From Archegozetes longisetosus (taxonomy: Eukaryota; Arthropoda; Arachnida; Sarcoptiformes; Trhypochthoniidae), in assembly GCA_018873245.2 (NCBI GenBank), contig JAEMBT020000006.1, forward strand, positions 12,990,387 to 13,054,386: a stretch of DNA of 64,000 nt. Reading direction: 5' to 3'. The notes below the pieces were generated by a model. It was not told where the DNA came from and did no database searches. It worked only from the letters and a program-made list of their open reading frames with translations. A program made the translations under genes and the position numbers. Below, piece by piece: positions 22,300-34,333 of the stretch. Numbering within the stretch: the first letter of the stretch is position 1; each line of letters begins with the position of its first letter.

Positions 22300-24000
22300 C
22301 TTTAATACATAATAGGTACACTAGATGTTCTCTATTGAGTCCAGCCAGACTCTTAGATAGGGAATTAGGTAAAAGGATTTGGAATCTTACATAGAGGCCC
22401 CTGATTTCAAATCTTCACGCTAGTAAAGTAACACTAAATGAAAAACTACACAGAAACTTACGAGGGGAAGTTCGGGACTATGTAATAACCGATTTCAAAA
22501 ATATTTTTATGGCATAAATAACATGTCGTATGATGTTCGAAATGACATATAAAAAAGGCTGACCGCTAGACACTCACAAGTTATGACCACTCAAAAAGTG
22601 ATTTTCTATGGCTTATTACTATTGATTCCTATGTATGTTGCCTATGAAATAAGTACTCTAACTCAGTCAAATTACTCAATGGATGGCAAAGATACTGTTA
22701 ATAAGGAATAATTTCAAATAATCCTGAACAAAAAAAGATAATCTGAAGTTTCACATTCAAAAGTAAGTTTCTATATGTCAATAGTTCTAAATTTTCGTAT
22801 TTGTCATATCTCTTAACAAATTTCTTTAGAAATCTACTGAATTAAAAAGATATGATAGATACGAAAAAATTAGAACTATCGACATATAGAAACTTACTTT
22901 TAGATATATATGAAATTTCAGATTCTTTTTTTGTTCAGGATTATTTGAAATTATTCCTTATTAACAGTATCTTTGCCATCCATTGAGTAATTTGACTGAG
23001 TTAGAGTACTTATTTCATAGGCAACATACATAGGAATCAATAGTAATAAGCCATAGAAAATCACTTTTTGAGTGGTCATAACTTGTGAGTGTCTAGCGGT
23101 CAGCCTTTTTTATATGTCATTTCGAACATCATACGACATGTTATTTATGCCATAAAAATATTTTTGAAATCGGTTATTACATAGTCCCGAACTTCCCTCT
23201 TTAGGTCGAGTTTTTCATTCTCAATGAGATCCCGGGTCACAAAAATAATTGTGACAATATATCGGGATTTTCATCCTTATAAAGACCCCCCTATTTTTCT
23301 TGGCTGGGACATTATGACACACTGAACCTCACGTAAATACCCAAACCAATCTGTTATTGTATTCTTATCTACTTTTACTTCAATAACAGCCTGCTTATGA
23401 GAAAGCCCTGCTACAAAACAATATTATATGAAGAACCTCTTTACTCGTAAGCCTAAATTCGAAAAATAAAGTTCCAGTTGTTACTGCAACTTTTTTACGG
23501 CATATTTTACACCTATAGAAAAAAAATCTACTCTAGAGTTGGGATCATTTACAACACTACATATTTGATTCGGATGTGTCGGGTCTAAACAATAAGGAGG
23601 GGATTGATCTTGTAGACAATAGGCCTAACAGCTGGCAACACCTAAGCGCGTCTTCTTCTGTTTTAATTTTTGTATTGAAATTAGAAATCGTAAGCTCATT
23701 ATAAAAGTAATCTAAAAACTCTTGGTCTGTAAGGGACACTACCTGCTGTAAATTTTCTCTACGCAGCATCTGTAAAGCAATTACACTGAATAGAAAATCC
23801 AAAAAAGTACTTACCACTAGAACTGTTGATGAATAATTTGGGAAAGATAGTGATAATGATGACGCTGATGTCATGATGATGGAAATGATGAATTTGATGG
23901 AAAAGGTGCACAATTTATAAATAAAATAAAACACCAAAAGAAAAAAGACAATCGCAAGTTTTTCACCCATTGTAAACAAAACACGTGACTGTACTGATCT
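22300..24000 (-). pseudogene. Merlin (IS1016/ISXO2-like) transposase fossil
   Basis: On the minus strand, 23979 downward gives an N-terminal region (VSLTDQEFLDYFYNEL). Around 23500 the zinc ribbon and wHTH core follow: RCKICRKKVAVTTGTLFFE, SKEVLHIILF, then after a frameshift near 23395 HKQAVIEVKVDKNTITDWF and YLREVQC. This order is that of Merlin transposases (DDE_Tnp_IS1595). Near 23215 LIENEKLDLK occupies the place of the family's IEIDESK..K, so the first catalytic Asp reads Asn. There the palindrome at 22462-23199 interrupts it. Beyond the palindrome CGTAAGTTT could supply the expected RKF. Clearly inactive. Confidence 0.6.
22462..23199. mobile_element. near-perfect 740-bp palindrome (foldback element)
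   Basis: GAGGGGAAGTTCGGGACTATG at 22462 and its complement ending at 23199 start arms of about 365 bp. The outer 280 bp of each arm look identical apart from one G; the inner part diverges by about 10-20%. The centre is near 22830. There is no transposase. The possible target duplication is only about 3 bp (TAA) and uncertain. It lies inside the Merlin fossil. Confidence 0.85.
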
Positions 24001-24119
24001 ATGTTTAATATATGAATGCGGAAAAAAACACGTGAGTCCAATATGTTATGAGGTTCGAAGCGACCCCACGTGATAACATATTGGAACTCACTCAACCAGT
24101 AGCTTCGTATTTGACTAAT

Positions 24120-24375
24120 ATAGCCCAAGATCGGGTGAGAGGTGGTCGAGTGGGACATCGATCAACTCAGGTTGACGGTCTGAGTCAACTGATGTGCCAC
24201 TCATCACCATCGTCGGGACTTAACCAGAGTTATCGACAGTTGACCAGAACTGGTCAGGTTCGGGTTGGAGGTGGCCGAGTGGGGCATCGATAAACTCAGG
24301 TTGACGTTCTGAGTTGATTGATGTATCACACTTGGGATGGGAAGTCATCTACCTCAAAGGTCCCTTAATCTAGGA
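24120..24375 (+). repeat. dispersed GC-rich repeat, copies B and C in tandem
   Basis: A ~127-bp unit occurs twice head-to-tail (from about 24127 and about 24254): GAGAGGTGGTCGAGTGGGAC / GGAGGTGGCCGAGTGGGGC, then ATCGATCAACTCAGG / ATCGATAAACTCAGG. The second copy is the better match to the inverted copy at 17620-17740. The open frame across it is a by-product of the repeat. Confidence 0.65.
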
Positions 24376-24429
24376 TTCACCTAAGTTTCTGAATATTTTA
24401 TCCATTATTAATTTTCATTTGACTTTTAA

Positions 24430-24589
24430 AGGGAGTCTGAGTCCAGGACCTGAGGTCTTTATCAAAGACCCGAACTTGAACTCGGACCTCTAGCTTAGGA
24501 CCCAGACTTATACCAAATATAAGGATCCGGCCTCGGACCTCAGGTCCCAGGTCTTTAACCGTCTCGAGGTCTGGACTTGCTCATCAGTA
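24430..24589 (-). mobile_element. solo end of the 8305-9497 hAT-type family
   Basis: Ends at 24589 with the same terminus (GCTCATCAGTA) and the same GGTCC/GAGTCC subterminal array as the left arm of the complete copy, in opposite orientation. The other end is missing, so this is a truncated copy. Confidence 0.75.
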
Positions 24590-25085
24590 GAGAAAAGGTT
24601 CCTCTTACACTCAATTCTCCATATGGTCTTCATGTCAGTAAAGAAAGTATAAACTTAATTTAGAAAAATATTTTTTTAATGTTTCAAATTTTAACTAATT
24701 CCTAAATATATTGATAATGATTGAATTAGAGAATTTCAAGTTTTTTTGTGTAAGGCATGCGATCTTTGATATGGCACACGAAAATATGCGAAAGAATTCT
24801 GTAGATAGTCATTCAATAATATCTTATCACAATTTATATTAGGGATTTGTAATCGTGCGTCGCTTCAAACTATTGTCATTTTTAAACAATGTTATCTCAT
24901 ATTCTATCAAAGAATACTAATTGTAATTTGAAAAATTATTAGAAGAGTTCACTGCAAATAATTAGAAGTCTCTTTTTAATCAATTAAATTTGGGTTATTT
25001 TAGGCAATTTTTGAGGATTTTTACATTTTAACTACAAAAACGCTGAAAATTTTATATTTTTGAATGGTTTTAATTTGCTACTATC

Positions 25086-27693
25086 ATGTCTACAAAAAGT
25101 GAATGGAAGTTAATTAAAATATTGATGGATCATCTCAATGACGATATCAAATACCACCAAAATCTGATTAAAAAACATGAAAAAGCTATTGAAATGAAAA
25201 GGCAAAAGATTATGGAATTACAAGCTATAGAAGAAAATGACAGAAGCATTGAGTAAAGTTCATCCAATTAACTATGAATTTATTAGATATTTTTTCTGTT
25301 AAACACACAACTCTCACAACCTTTTAGATACATGAGTGAAGGTCGTGCTGACAGTAGACTAGATTATGAAATCCGATCGATTTCTCTAAACTCATCATTG
25401 GATTTTGATGAGGTTTGATTCAAATTATTAATTGAGATTTGAAATTAGCATCTAATTGGATACTCAATATCTGTGTTGTAAATGTAGGGCATCGAAGAGA
25501 ATCACGTATTGAGCTTTCTTCACATGAATTTGAGAAGAGGATTACTGAAAGCACTCAAAAATAATTCTTTCCAAAAGCCGTTTAAACTTCAACAAAAACT
25601 AATAATGCCTTTAATAGAAGGTAAGAAAAGCATTTCTAAATGAGACTTTGTAATTAAGCCATTGTTGAACACAACATATATTAAGTGAATTTTCATTTTT
25701 TACACGAAATGTTGGAACAGGTTTTGATGCGGTAGTTGAGAGCAATTGGCAAAGAGGTCGAACGGTCGGAACAATAATTGCAACACTAGAGAGAATTGAC
25801 ACCAAATTAAATGAATGTCAGGCTATCTTTGTTACAAACAGAAAAGAGTTCGCACTTCATGTAAGGAAGAGTTCATTTAAATGTGTTGAGTCAAACGTAA
25901 TTAATAGTTTCTGCTATTCAAATTCTCTTAGATCGAAAATCAAATTATGCAATTTGGTTCTTTTATAAACATTAAGTGTAATTCTTGTGTTGGAGCACAA
26001 AATATAACTGAAGACATATACAGTATATTAATGGGAACTCATATAATAGTTGGCACTCCTTCTCGTGTCTATGACATGATTAACAGAAAAGTTTTAGGTA
26101 AACTCATTTAAACCCTCATTAGTGTTTCATCTAAAAGTATAAAAGAGAGACCATAGAGTTTTCAAGCCTATTGACTTTGCAGTTCATTTTCTCCATAAAA
26201 ATTGGTTGGTGGACTACCAATATATTGATTAGAATTATCTCTACTATGAAACCCTAGTTGAGAGACGAGTTTATAGTATTAGCCTAGTCTTTGTTAGAGT
26301 TTTATAAGAGTCTAGCTACTGCCTTCTCGACTTATTAGCTATTGGTGATAAGTTCGTATTTTTTCGGTGCTATATTTAAAAAAAATACAAAAAGCGATAA
26401 GAGGTTTTAAAGCAGATCTCGAGAGGCACTGCGGACACATCCAAAATGTTGTTAAAATTATGAGCTCTATCAAAGCATTTTCAGAATGAAGCCTTAAAAG
26501 TTAACCATAAGAAAATCGACTTCAGTGTTCAAATATCTCTTCATTGTTGCGAACTACGTTCACATCTAAGTCTAGTCAAAGTAACTTATATAGATTTAGG
26601 TCCGACCCAACTTAAATTTAGTGAAACAAATTAATTGAAGTTTGAAAATTTTCGCAATCACTAAGATCCTTTCATAGATCCATATTGAGCTGCAAAGTTG
26701 AGAATGAAAATCCCTACCAAGGAAGTTTAAAATTAATTTCTTCTACTTTTAAGGGATCGGATCCATCAAAATATTAATCTTCGACGAAATAAACGAATTA
26801 TTAGAAACATATTTCCAATATGTTCTGCAAATTATTGAATTCTTCGATCTGAAAATACAGGTTTGAATGAAATATTTACTAACATTATAAAATTATCATA
26901 AATGACTTTTTCAAACAAAGCTTTGTTTTAAAGATTATATTTCTTTCAACATCAATGTCTGAGGCTGTTATGGAATTATCACAAAAAATAATGAAAGAAC
27001 CGCTCATAATATGTGACTCAAAGCATCTTTCTTTGAACAATATAAAACAGTACTTCATAAAACTCGAAACGGATGATTATAAATTTGACACGTTAATAGA
27101 CTTATTCCAAATATTCACTAAAACACCAGTAGTTGTATTCTGTAATACTAGAAAAGAGTAAATCATCTGAGAGAGATCATGGAATCTAAATCACTAGCAG
27201 TTTCTTATCTGGTAATTTAATTCATGAAACGTTCTATTTAGATTTGAGTCAAAACATTAGAAATGAACAATTCATTTTATTTGAATTATTTTCTCAAAAG
27301 CACATAGAGATGAACCCAAGAGAGATGTATACAATCGCAGAAGAAGTGAATTCTGGTTCGTCTCTTGTTTTGACAACAACTGACTACTTCGCTCGAATCC
27401 TCAACTTGAATAATATTCGCTTGATAGTTAATTATGACTTACCGGCAAAGCGTACGAATTACGCTAAAAGGTATTCAATGTTTATTGAAAAGAATAACAG
27501 TTAGGAAACAAGTTTTTTTTAATAAAATTTGATTCTCTTTTTTCACAGGATAGGAAATTGTAGTGACATTGAAAGAGATGTTGTAGTTATTAACTTCGTT
27601 TTAGACAGCGAAATGCAGTTACTATCCGATATTGAAAACTATTACAACAAAAAGATAGAGAAAATGCCACTAAATATTGACGAATTCGTTTAA
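25086..27693 (+). CDS. eIF4A-like DEAD-box protein lacking catalytic motifs (pseudo-helicase)
   Basis: Nine exons: 25086-25252, 25328-25412, 25488-25620, 25721-25860, 25932-26097, 26754-26860, 26934-27211, 27242-27470, 27549-27693. A ~75-residue novel N-terminus (charged, probably coiled coil) precedes an eIF4A-like body: F..MNLRRGLL, Q-motif KPFKLQQ, then SNWQRGRT where AxSGTGKT (motif I) belongs, TPSR for TPGR, DEIN for DEAD, STS for SAT, VNYDLPAKR, and KRIGNCSDIER for HRIGRGGR. The eIF4A ending PLN(I/V)(A/D)..(I/V) is kept. ATP hydrolysis is not expected; a scaffold or dominant-negative role is inference. Two problems: one A is missing at A4 (27152-27155), and the 30-nt gap between exons 7 and 8 is too short for a normal intron and out of phase by one. 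It may be a young pseudogene. Confidence 0.7.
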
Positions 27694-30689
27694 GAATACA
27701 TAAAAAATAATTATCTTATCATCGATTTCAATTTTTCTGTATAAATTTTCGATTTGCCTGAAAATAATATCTTTAAACAGCTAAGTAATGAAAACAGAAA
27801 TACTAGCAGTTCATTCCGTAAATAAAAGTTTTAAAAACTTTTCTTAAGATCTTCAAAGTTAAGAGTTCAATCTGATTACTACGTTTTGGCTGTTTCTACT
27901 ATTTTACTTGATTTGTTTGACCTAACGATCATAAAGACCGCTATCTTTCGACTGAGTTATGCTGTGAAACGGAACAAATTATATAATGTGAGAAAATTTG
28001 AAGCATTAAACTGAAACTATAAGAAAATCAATGGACAAGTTCAATCAAGAAATCTAATATTTTTTACTTGTTCTTCATTACTAGAAGGTAAAGCAGTGTT
28101 CAATCGCCTGGTTATGAAACATGTTGATCTATACTGTTTCTGAATTCCTCTTTTAACTTCCACCTCTTCTAACACTTTCTAATGCATTTTCAGTTATTGG
28201 AAGCAATGATTTTCAAAACTTGACAACTATTCATCATTTAGTAGATTTATGGTGCAGTTTTCAGCAAATGACTCATTAAAGTTTCCGTCGAATAAGTTTC
28301 TATTCTGAATCAAAACTCTTTGACCATATTTGATTTGTCATTTAGTGTGAAATCATATAATAAATCGTTTTCGCAACAAGCATTTTCTTATATTTTTAAA
28401 TTTGTCGCAAATCATTTTACTAATCAATTTTCTAAACCGGAATTTTCTGATATATTCAGGTTTAGTTCCTGTTTTGGCCTGTGATGCGACGTGTTCCAAA
28501 GAGTGATAACTGATAGTATTCGTAATTTTGATATTTTGATTATTTACTTGGAAGTGACAAACAAAGTAATGAATTTACCATTGCTTATTATATTTATGAT
28601 AAGTTTCCCAGAGTCTTCGTAACCTTCAGCCAAAGCCCATATGCTTTGAAATTTTGTAGGAAATGTTAAGTGGTATATAAAGTGGTACAGATTTATATTT
28701 TCAGAATCTAGAAGTTAAGAAAACTGCATAAAACAGATATTTTTATAACTTATTCTTGAAGCAAAGCCATTATTTGACTGCAAATGTTGAATTTGACTGT
28801 TTTAAATTGATTATTTCATCAAATTTGTGCGTAAATTGTTTGCGTTTGGAAACATTAAACTCAGTGTGCTATTGATTACTTGATTCGAAAATATTGAAAA
28901 TATCTGATTAGGCTTGAATTTAAAGCGCGATCTTACAAAAATTTTCAGCTAAATTTCAGCTTTTAGTAAAGCTATTTTTGTAGCTTACTCAATATAAGAG
29001 AAATAAAACGTCTTTTACTCAATACGTCAATGTTCTATGAGAAATTGTTAGTAATTCAGAATCCTCTTAGAAACTATACCATCTCTAAGTTTCATTAGCT
29101 CTAAAATCTAAAAGAGATGTTCAGCTAATAGTTTAGTGAAAACCCATAGATGAACAAGCTTTACAATAGCACTCTTAATACTGAATATTTTTGAAATAGT
29201 TAAAAGATAAACTTTTTTTGATGAAAAGTTTATTGAGATCAGAATCAACAGTTTAATATGCGAAAGAATATTGATTTTCCCATAGGTTACAACCGTGAAT
29301 ACTTGATATAACTATCTTAAATTTTTAAAGAAACTTTAACTGACTAGTTAGTTTGATGTTCAACTCTTATGTATATTGAATGATATTATCATTGAATCAT
29401 GCATAAAAATATAAATGCAAGCATACGAATAAAAATATTATTTAAATAATCGGTACCTCGAGCTAATGGGTGTCTCAACACTTCTTAATTACTTGATAAT
29501 CTGTTATTTTCAAACTTTTTTTCACAAAAGTAATTTATGACAACAAAACTGCCCTAAGCTAAAGGTCTTACGACTTTTTCTAAAATACGATAGTTAAAAA
29601 ATGATCAACTTAGTCGTCTCGCAAATTACTTGGTTTGTTTGAAAACAATTTTAAATTGAGATAAGGCAACTAATAACTTTGAGGAAACATTAGAACTGTA
29701 CGAGGAAATAGGACTTAAACTAGGCGTAAAAAAGTGTATTTGCAAAATATTTCTAGAAATCATTACCTATAGTTATATTGAGCGCTTCAGATAATTGATG
29801 TGATTTTCATTATAAGCCAATAGATTAGATAGCATTTACTGTTATGATTACTGAGTTATGTAAACTCCTATCTATTGCTAATTGTATTATGTAAAGTATT
29901 TAACTTATGCGTTCTTACCTATGCCACATTGAAGAACCTTGTGATCAACAGTAAAATTACAATCTATGATGACGAGTTGTCATTTCATTCATTTGAATAT
30001 TTTTCATTTTCTAAGTCAATTTCTAAGCTGTTTTGCTTTGAAAAATCAAAATATATCCGTATATTTTCTGTATCCCATTCTGTTATAAAAGTTTTCAAAA
30101 TTTGATGTCGCTATAGGACTAAATCAAAAACTACTGATTGATATGCAGTTATGTTTTGAGCTCAAGGTTTGATTCACCAGTAAAGTTATTTGTTTGGAAA
30201 TAACATTTAATCATTAAAACTATTTAATGAATTAATGCTCTAACTTATAGCGCGCTATAAACAATTCATTTTGTACGGATATCGGATTTCCCTTTGAATT
30301 GTGGTTCTACAAAATGAGATTCATTTAATGACTTTCATTATAACTTGATTGCAGCTGTTGCTCATGTAAGTGCTCGTAAAACATTACTTATTACTATTGA
30401 AATTATGCAAACATTCAGCAGTTTAAAGGAAAATATTGACGTTATTTCGAGGTTTTATTAAATTTTATTCAGTTATTACAATCTGATTATCAAGTTATTC
30501 ATCTGTCTCTTCGTGACAATTTCGTGATCTATAAGTTTCTCATTGAAAGTACCGCATAACTGGTAACCGATTTAAGGTTTATTTGACAATAGAATTTGAA
30601 TAAGTAACCCAGAATTTCATAACAAAAAACACCTGATTTTCGAGTTCTGAAGAGTTTTTAACTTAACAATTAATGGTTTACGCAAAATC
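27694..30689. other. 3-kb intergenic region
   Basis: No coding region or clear repeat found on either strand; uniformly AT-rich. The promoter of the epimerase gene must lie at its right end. Confidence 0.5.
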
Positions 30690-31861
30690 ATGTCAAGAAT
30701 AATATTAGTGACCGGAGCTGCAGGCTATATAGGCTCTCATTGCGTCCTTAACCTAATCAATAATGACTGGCAAGTTATCGCAATCGATAATTGTTGTAAT
30801 GCTACATTAATTGATGGCCAATATTTGCCCGAAAGTTTAAGAAGAGTTGAAATATTGGCTAACAAGAAGATCAATAAGTTCGTTGACGGTGATCTGACGA
30901 ACATCAAAGTAATCGATGATATATTCAATAAGTATAAATTGGATGCAGTCCTGCATTTTGCAGCTTTAAAATCAACCGTAGAATCGATTTCAGAGCCGTT
31001 AGAATATTATAGTAATAATATTAAGGGAACTCTAAATTTACTAGACGTTATGAAAAAGTACGATGTTTTTAATCTACTATTTGCTTGTTCGGCATCAGTT
31101 TATGGTAAACCCAAATATTTACCAGTAGATGAGTTACACCCAACTGGTCTATCATGTACTAGTCCTTACGCTAGAAGTAACTTTATGATCGAGCAAATAC
31201 TTCAGGATTTATGTGCTTCTGATCCCAATTGGACTATAGTCTCAACGAGGATATTCAATACAGTGGGCGCTCATTCTTCCGGAGATATAGGTGAAGATCC
31301 ACCGAGAGTTCCGAAGAACTTAATGCCTTATATAACACAAGTTGCAACCGGTCGCAGACCAGCACTCAGGGTTTATGGCAATGATTACGACACTACAGAT
31401 GGAACATGTGTTAGAGATTACGTTCATGTCGAAGATCTATGTGATGCCTTTTCTATTATTCTCGATAAGATGTTATCTGAGAAGTGGTCGCATTGGTATA
31501 CTTTCAACCTCGGCAATAATAGAGGATATTCTGTGTTAGAGGTTATTCAATCAACTTTTTTCATACTCATAAAATTTGAGAATATTTATTCAAATGAGTC
31601 AACTTTTTGAGTGCAAAGCTTATGAAATGTCTTTATATTCAGGTTATTTCTGCCTTCGAGACCGTGTCTGGTATTAAAATCCCTTATGAAATCGTTGAAC
31701 GAAGGAATGGAGACGTCAGTCAGTTGTGGGCTAACACAAGCTTATCGGAACAGATCTTAAATTGGAAACCAAAACGTACTCTCAATGATATGTGCGAATC
31801 AGCGCTCAATTGGCAAAAAAAGAATCCGAAAGGATATGATAGTACAACTAATAATGAATAA
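30690..31861 (+). CDS. GALE: UDP-galactose 4-epimerase-like protein
   Basis: Cytosolic short-chain dehydrogenase-type enzyme of the Leloir pathway that interconverts UDP-galactose and UDP-glucose using bound NAD. Exons 30690-31541 and 31643-31861 encode 356 residues, close to the usual 348. NAD site GAAGYIGSHC at residues 8-17, DNCCNA, LHFAALKSTVES, catalytic Ser region CSASVYG, RIFNTVGAHSSGDIGEDP, NLMPYI.QVA.GRRPAL.V.GNDYDT.DGT.VRDY.HV.DL, and the C-terminal R.GDV block are all recognisable. The oddity is the active site: Tyr is kept but YxxxK reads YARSN, so the conserved Lys is Asn. Activity is therefore doubtful although the frame is intact. The splice junction LEV/ISAF is unambiguous. 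Confidence 0.88.
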
Positions 31862-32030
31862 ATTATTGCTTATATTTAGAAAATTAGAACCAAATATTTC
31901 AATTGAAAGTCAACAATAAGTTATGTGCGTAAAAACAATTTAATTTCTCAAAAAATTAAGATTAAGTCTGGACTGACAATCATGTTAATAACAGAAATTA
32001 ATTAAATTCTAAAAAATAATAAAAAATAGA

Positions 32031-34283
32031 TTATTTACAATACATATCTATCCAAATAAAGATACCTAAAGGAATAAATAGTATAAGCGCCGCAATTTGA
32101 AAAGCAAGGCCAGGATATGTGTCAATACTGGCACCAAAAATGCTACTATAGAATATAGATGCGAATGTAGGAGTTAGTGCCTCCACGGTTGCCATTAAAC
32201 TGAAAACTTTTCCGCGTTCATCGTCTTCAATGATTTTCGATAACCGGGATCTGATTGCGATCATTGTTATCGGACCAAATCCACCGACAATGAATGACAG
32301 ATAAAGACCAGCCGGTTTCTGCCACGAACCTCGTAATAGGCATTGAAAGAATAGCGATACGACTCCTATGATTGCTGTTAAATTGAAAATAAGATAAGAA
32401 TTGTGAAAAGAGATCATTTGAGGAAGTTTACGTTTAAGCATCAATGTATCGATAAACTATTTTCAAACTTGAGATTCTTATGAGAACAAAATATAAACAA
32501 ACGATAAAGGAAAGTCATATTAATACAAGTTTCATTGCTCCTAAAATCAAAACATGTTTGTTATTAGACAAAAACCAAAGATAGTACTTTCTCTAAAACA
32601 AGCTTAAGAGATAAATTTTTTCTGATTCGTCCATAAGTATTGCTGATAATGTTGACTGATAATTGAAAGACTTAGCAAAAAACCGTAAGACTTAATTAGT
32701 TTAACTATGTATTAATAGTTATTAAAACTTAATTCGACATGAATGTAGTGTCATTTGCAGTAATACTGAGCAATAAAAGCGCAAATAAATAAATCTAATG
32801 GCAATGAAGAAAAAGATGAAAACTTTCATACCTAAGAGCATGTCTCGTACTTTCATTTTCTTGACAAAAACCGGTATAATGATAGCCATCGAAAGTATGG
32901 TAAAAACAGTAACCAACGAATTGACATTAGAATAATACTTTGCTGACCAGCTGAACAGTTTTTCGACGTATTGCCACAAAATAATCATAGCTCCCATGTA
33001 GGACAATAAAACGCAACAAATCGACAGAAATAAAAGCCATATTTGAGCTCTTACTTTATCTTCACGCGGTTTAGTACATGTATAGATAATTTCTCTCACA
33101 TTATCCAAGTTGAACAGTTGTTTTAAATGTTTCCAAATGTTACAGGTTCGAAAACTGTCCTCTGGTTGCACTATAACTACTTCGCCATTGGTCGACTCAG
33201 CATAACTGGACCCAAACACTTCTCGTGTAATTATCGAAACTTGAGATGATTCTGTCCTTTTCTCGTTAATTACTAATAAAACCCAAATGAGTGCACCCAA
33301 TTGAGCACAAAGACTAACTATAAATACTGCTATGTAGTTATAAAGTTGACGTTCTGTTTTATTGTTGCCGTCGCCTAGAATTTGTCCGCCAACGAATGAA
33401 CCCAGAGGTTGAGCTAATTGTATATTCATTGTTGCTTCTTAGTTTTTATTAGTTCAAATTGTTTTTGAGCACTTACGCATCCAAAAGCTGACTTCTAGAA
33501 TTGCAAAACGAATGGCTCTTTTACTCCGATCGCTTGTCGCAGAACAATAGGCGTAGGTTGACATCAATGTTGCGATTATACCACCAGATAGTGCAGAAGG
33601 AATGAATGATAACAATATCAGATAGACATCTGAAAGAACAAATATTTAGAAAGAAAACCACTTTTTTGAGTAGAAAGTTCAGTCAGTAGTAACTCAATTT
33701 GGAGAACATATTTGCAAATTAGTCAAAACTAATTATTAGAGAATCAAAAGGTAGTTAATATTTTATAGAGATACTAATGCCATTTTAAGATTGTTAGAAA
33801 TACTGTAAATTAAATCAAATATATTTTGAACATTATTGAAAACTGAGAACAATTAAGAGACTGGACAATACCTGCACTAAAATTAGCGGCATTTATAATG
33901 AGAAAAGCTGATTCAAGTATAGCACCAATACATCCAGAGCACATCAATATCTTCCTGCCATGAATATAGTTATCACTCCATGAACCAATAAATAGTGACC
34001 AAATTACACACGGAATGGTAATTAACATGGTTCTGTACAAAACTAGATAACTAACATCTGTTAAGATTAAAGATTTGATGCTTTCGTTGCTGTGATCAAA
34101 GTCTTGGGAATTAATTGAAAGACAAAACTGAGAATCTCGGTTGTATTTAAATCGACACAATTTGTCTTGCATTAGTTGCGATATTGAAATCGATGACAAA
34201 CTGTACGAAAACATGTATAAAAATAAAAATGGTTCAACTTTTAGTTCGCGAATTAGTCCCCAATTTATTCGACTTGAAAACAT
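32031..34283 (-). CDS. MFS transporter, SLC46 / proton-coupled folate transporter-like
   Basis: Multi-pass transporter of the major facilitator superfamily; SLC46 members move folates and other anions with protons across the plasma or lysosomal membrane. Exons 33872-34283, 33477-33629, 32832-33434, 32031-32374 encode 503 residues. Features: EPFLFLYMFS with SISISQLMQDKLC typical of the SLC46 N-terminus, a first luminal loop with Cys and N-glycosylation sites, GSWSDNYIHGRK (motif A between TM2 and TM3), ALSGG, LAQPLGSFVGGQI, a long charged central loop, GGFGPITMIAIRSRLSKII and GKVFSLMA. The exon 3/4 junction falls after RDMLL and before IIGVVS, with a polypyrimidine tract before 32374. The substrate cannot be inferred. 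It converges with GALE. Confidence 0.82.
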
Positions 34284-34292
34284 TTTTTGTTC

Positions 34293-34296
<4 letters not shown>

Positions 34297-34332
<36 letters not shown>
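34297..34332. repeat. (ATT)n microsatellite
   Basis: About 11-12 trinucleotide units just upstream of the SLC46 start codon, in its likely 5' UTR or promoter. Confidence 0.9.

Positions 34333-34333
<1 letters not shown>

Noticed and set aside
24048..24293. 82-codon open frame with repeated GGRVGHR
   Set aside because: The peptide repeat is a consequence of the 127-bp DNA tandem repeat, not a protein-level feature.
32445..32831. An extra transporter exon with an in-frame TGA
   Set aside because: A better acceptor at 32375 joins exon 3 to exon 4 in phase with conserved sequence, so no exon is needed in this interval.
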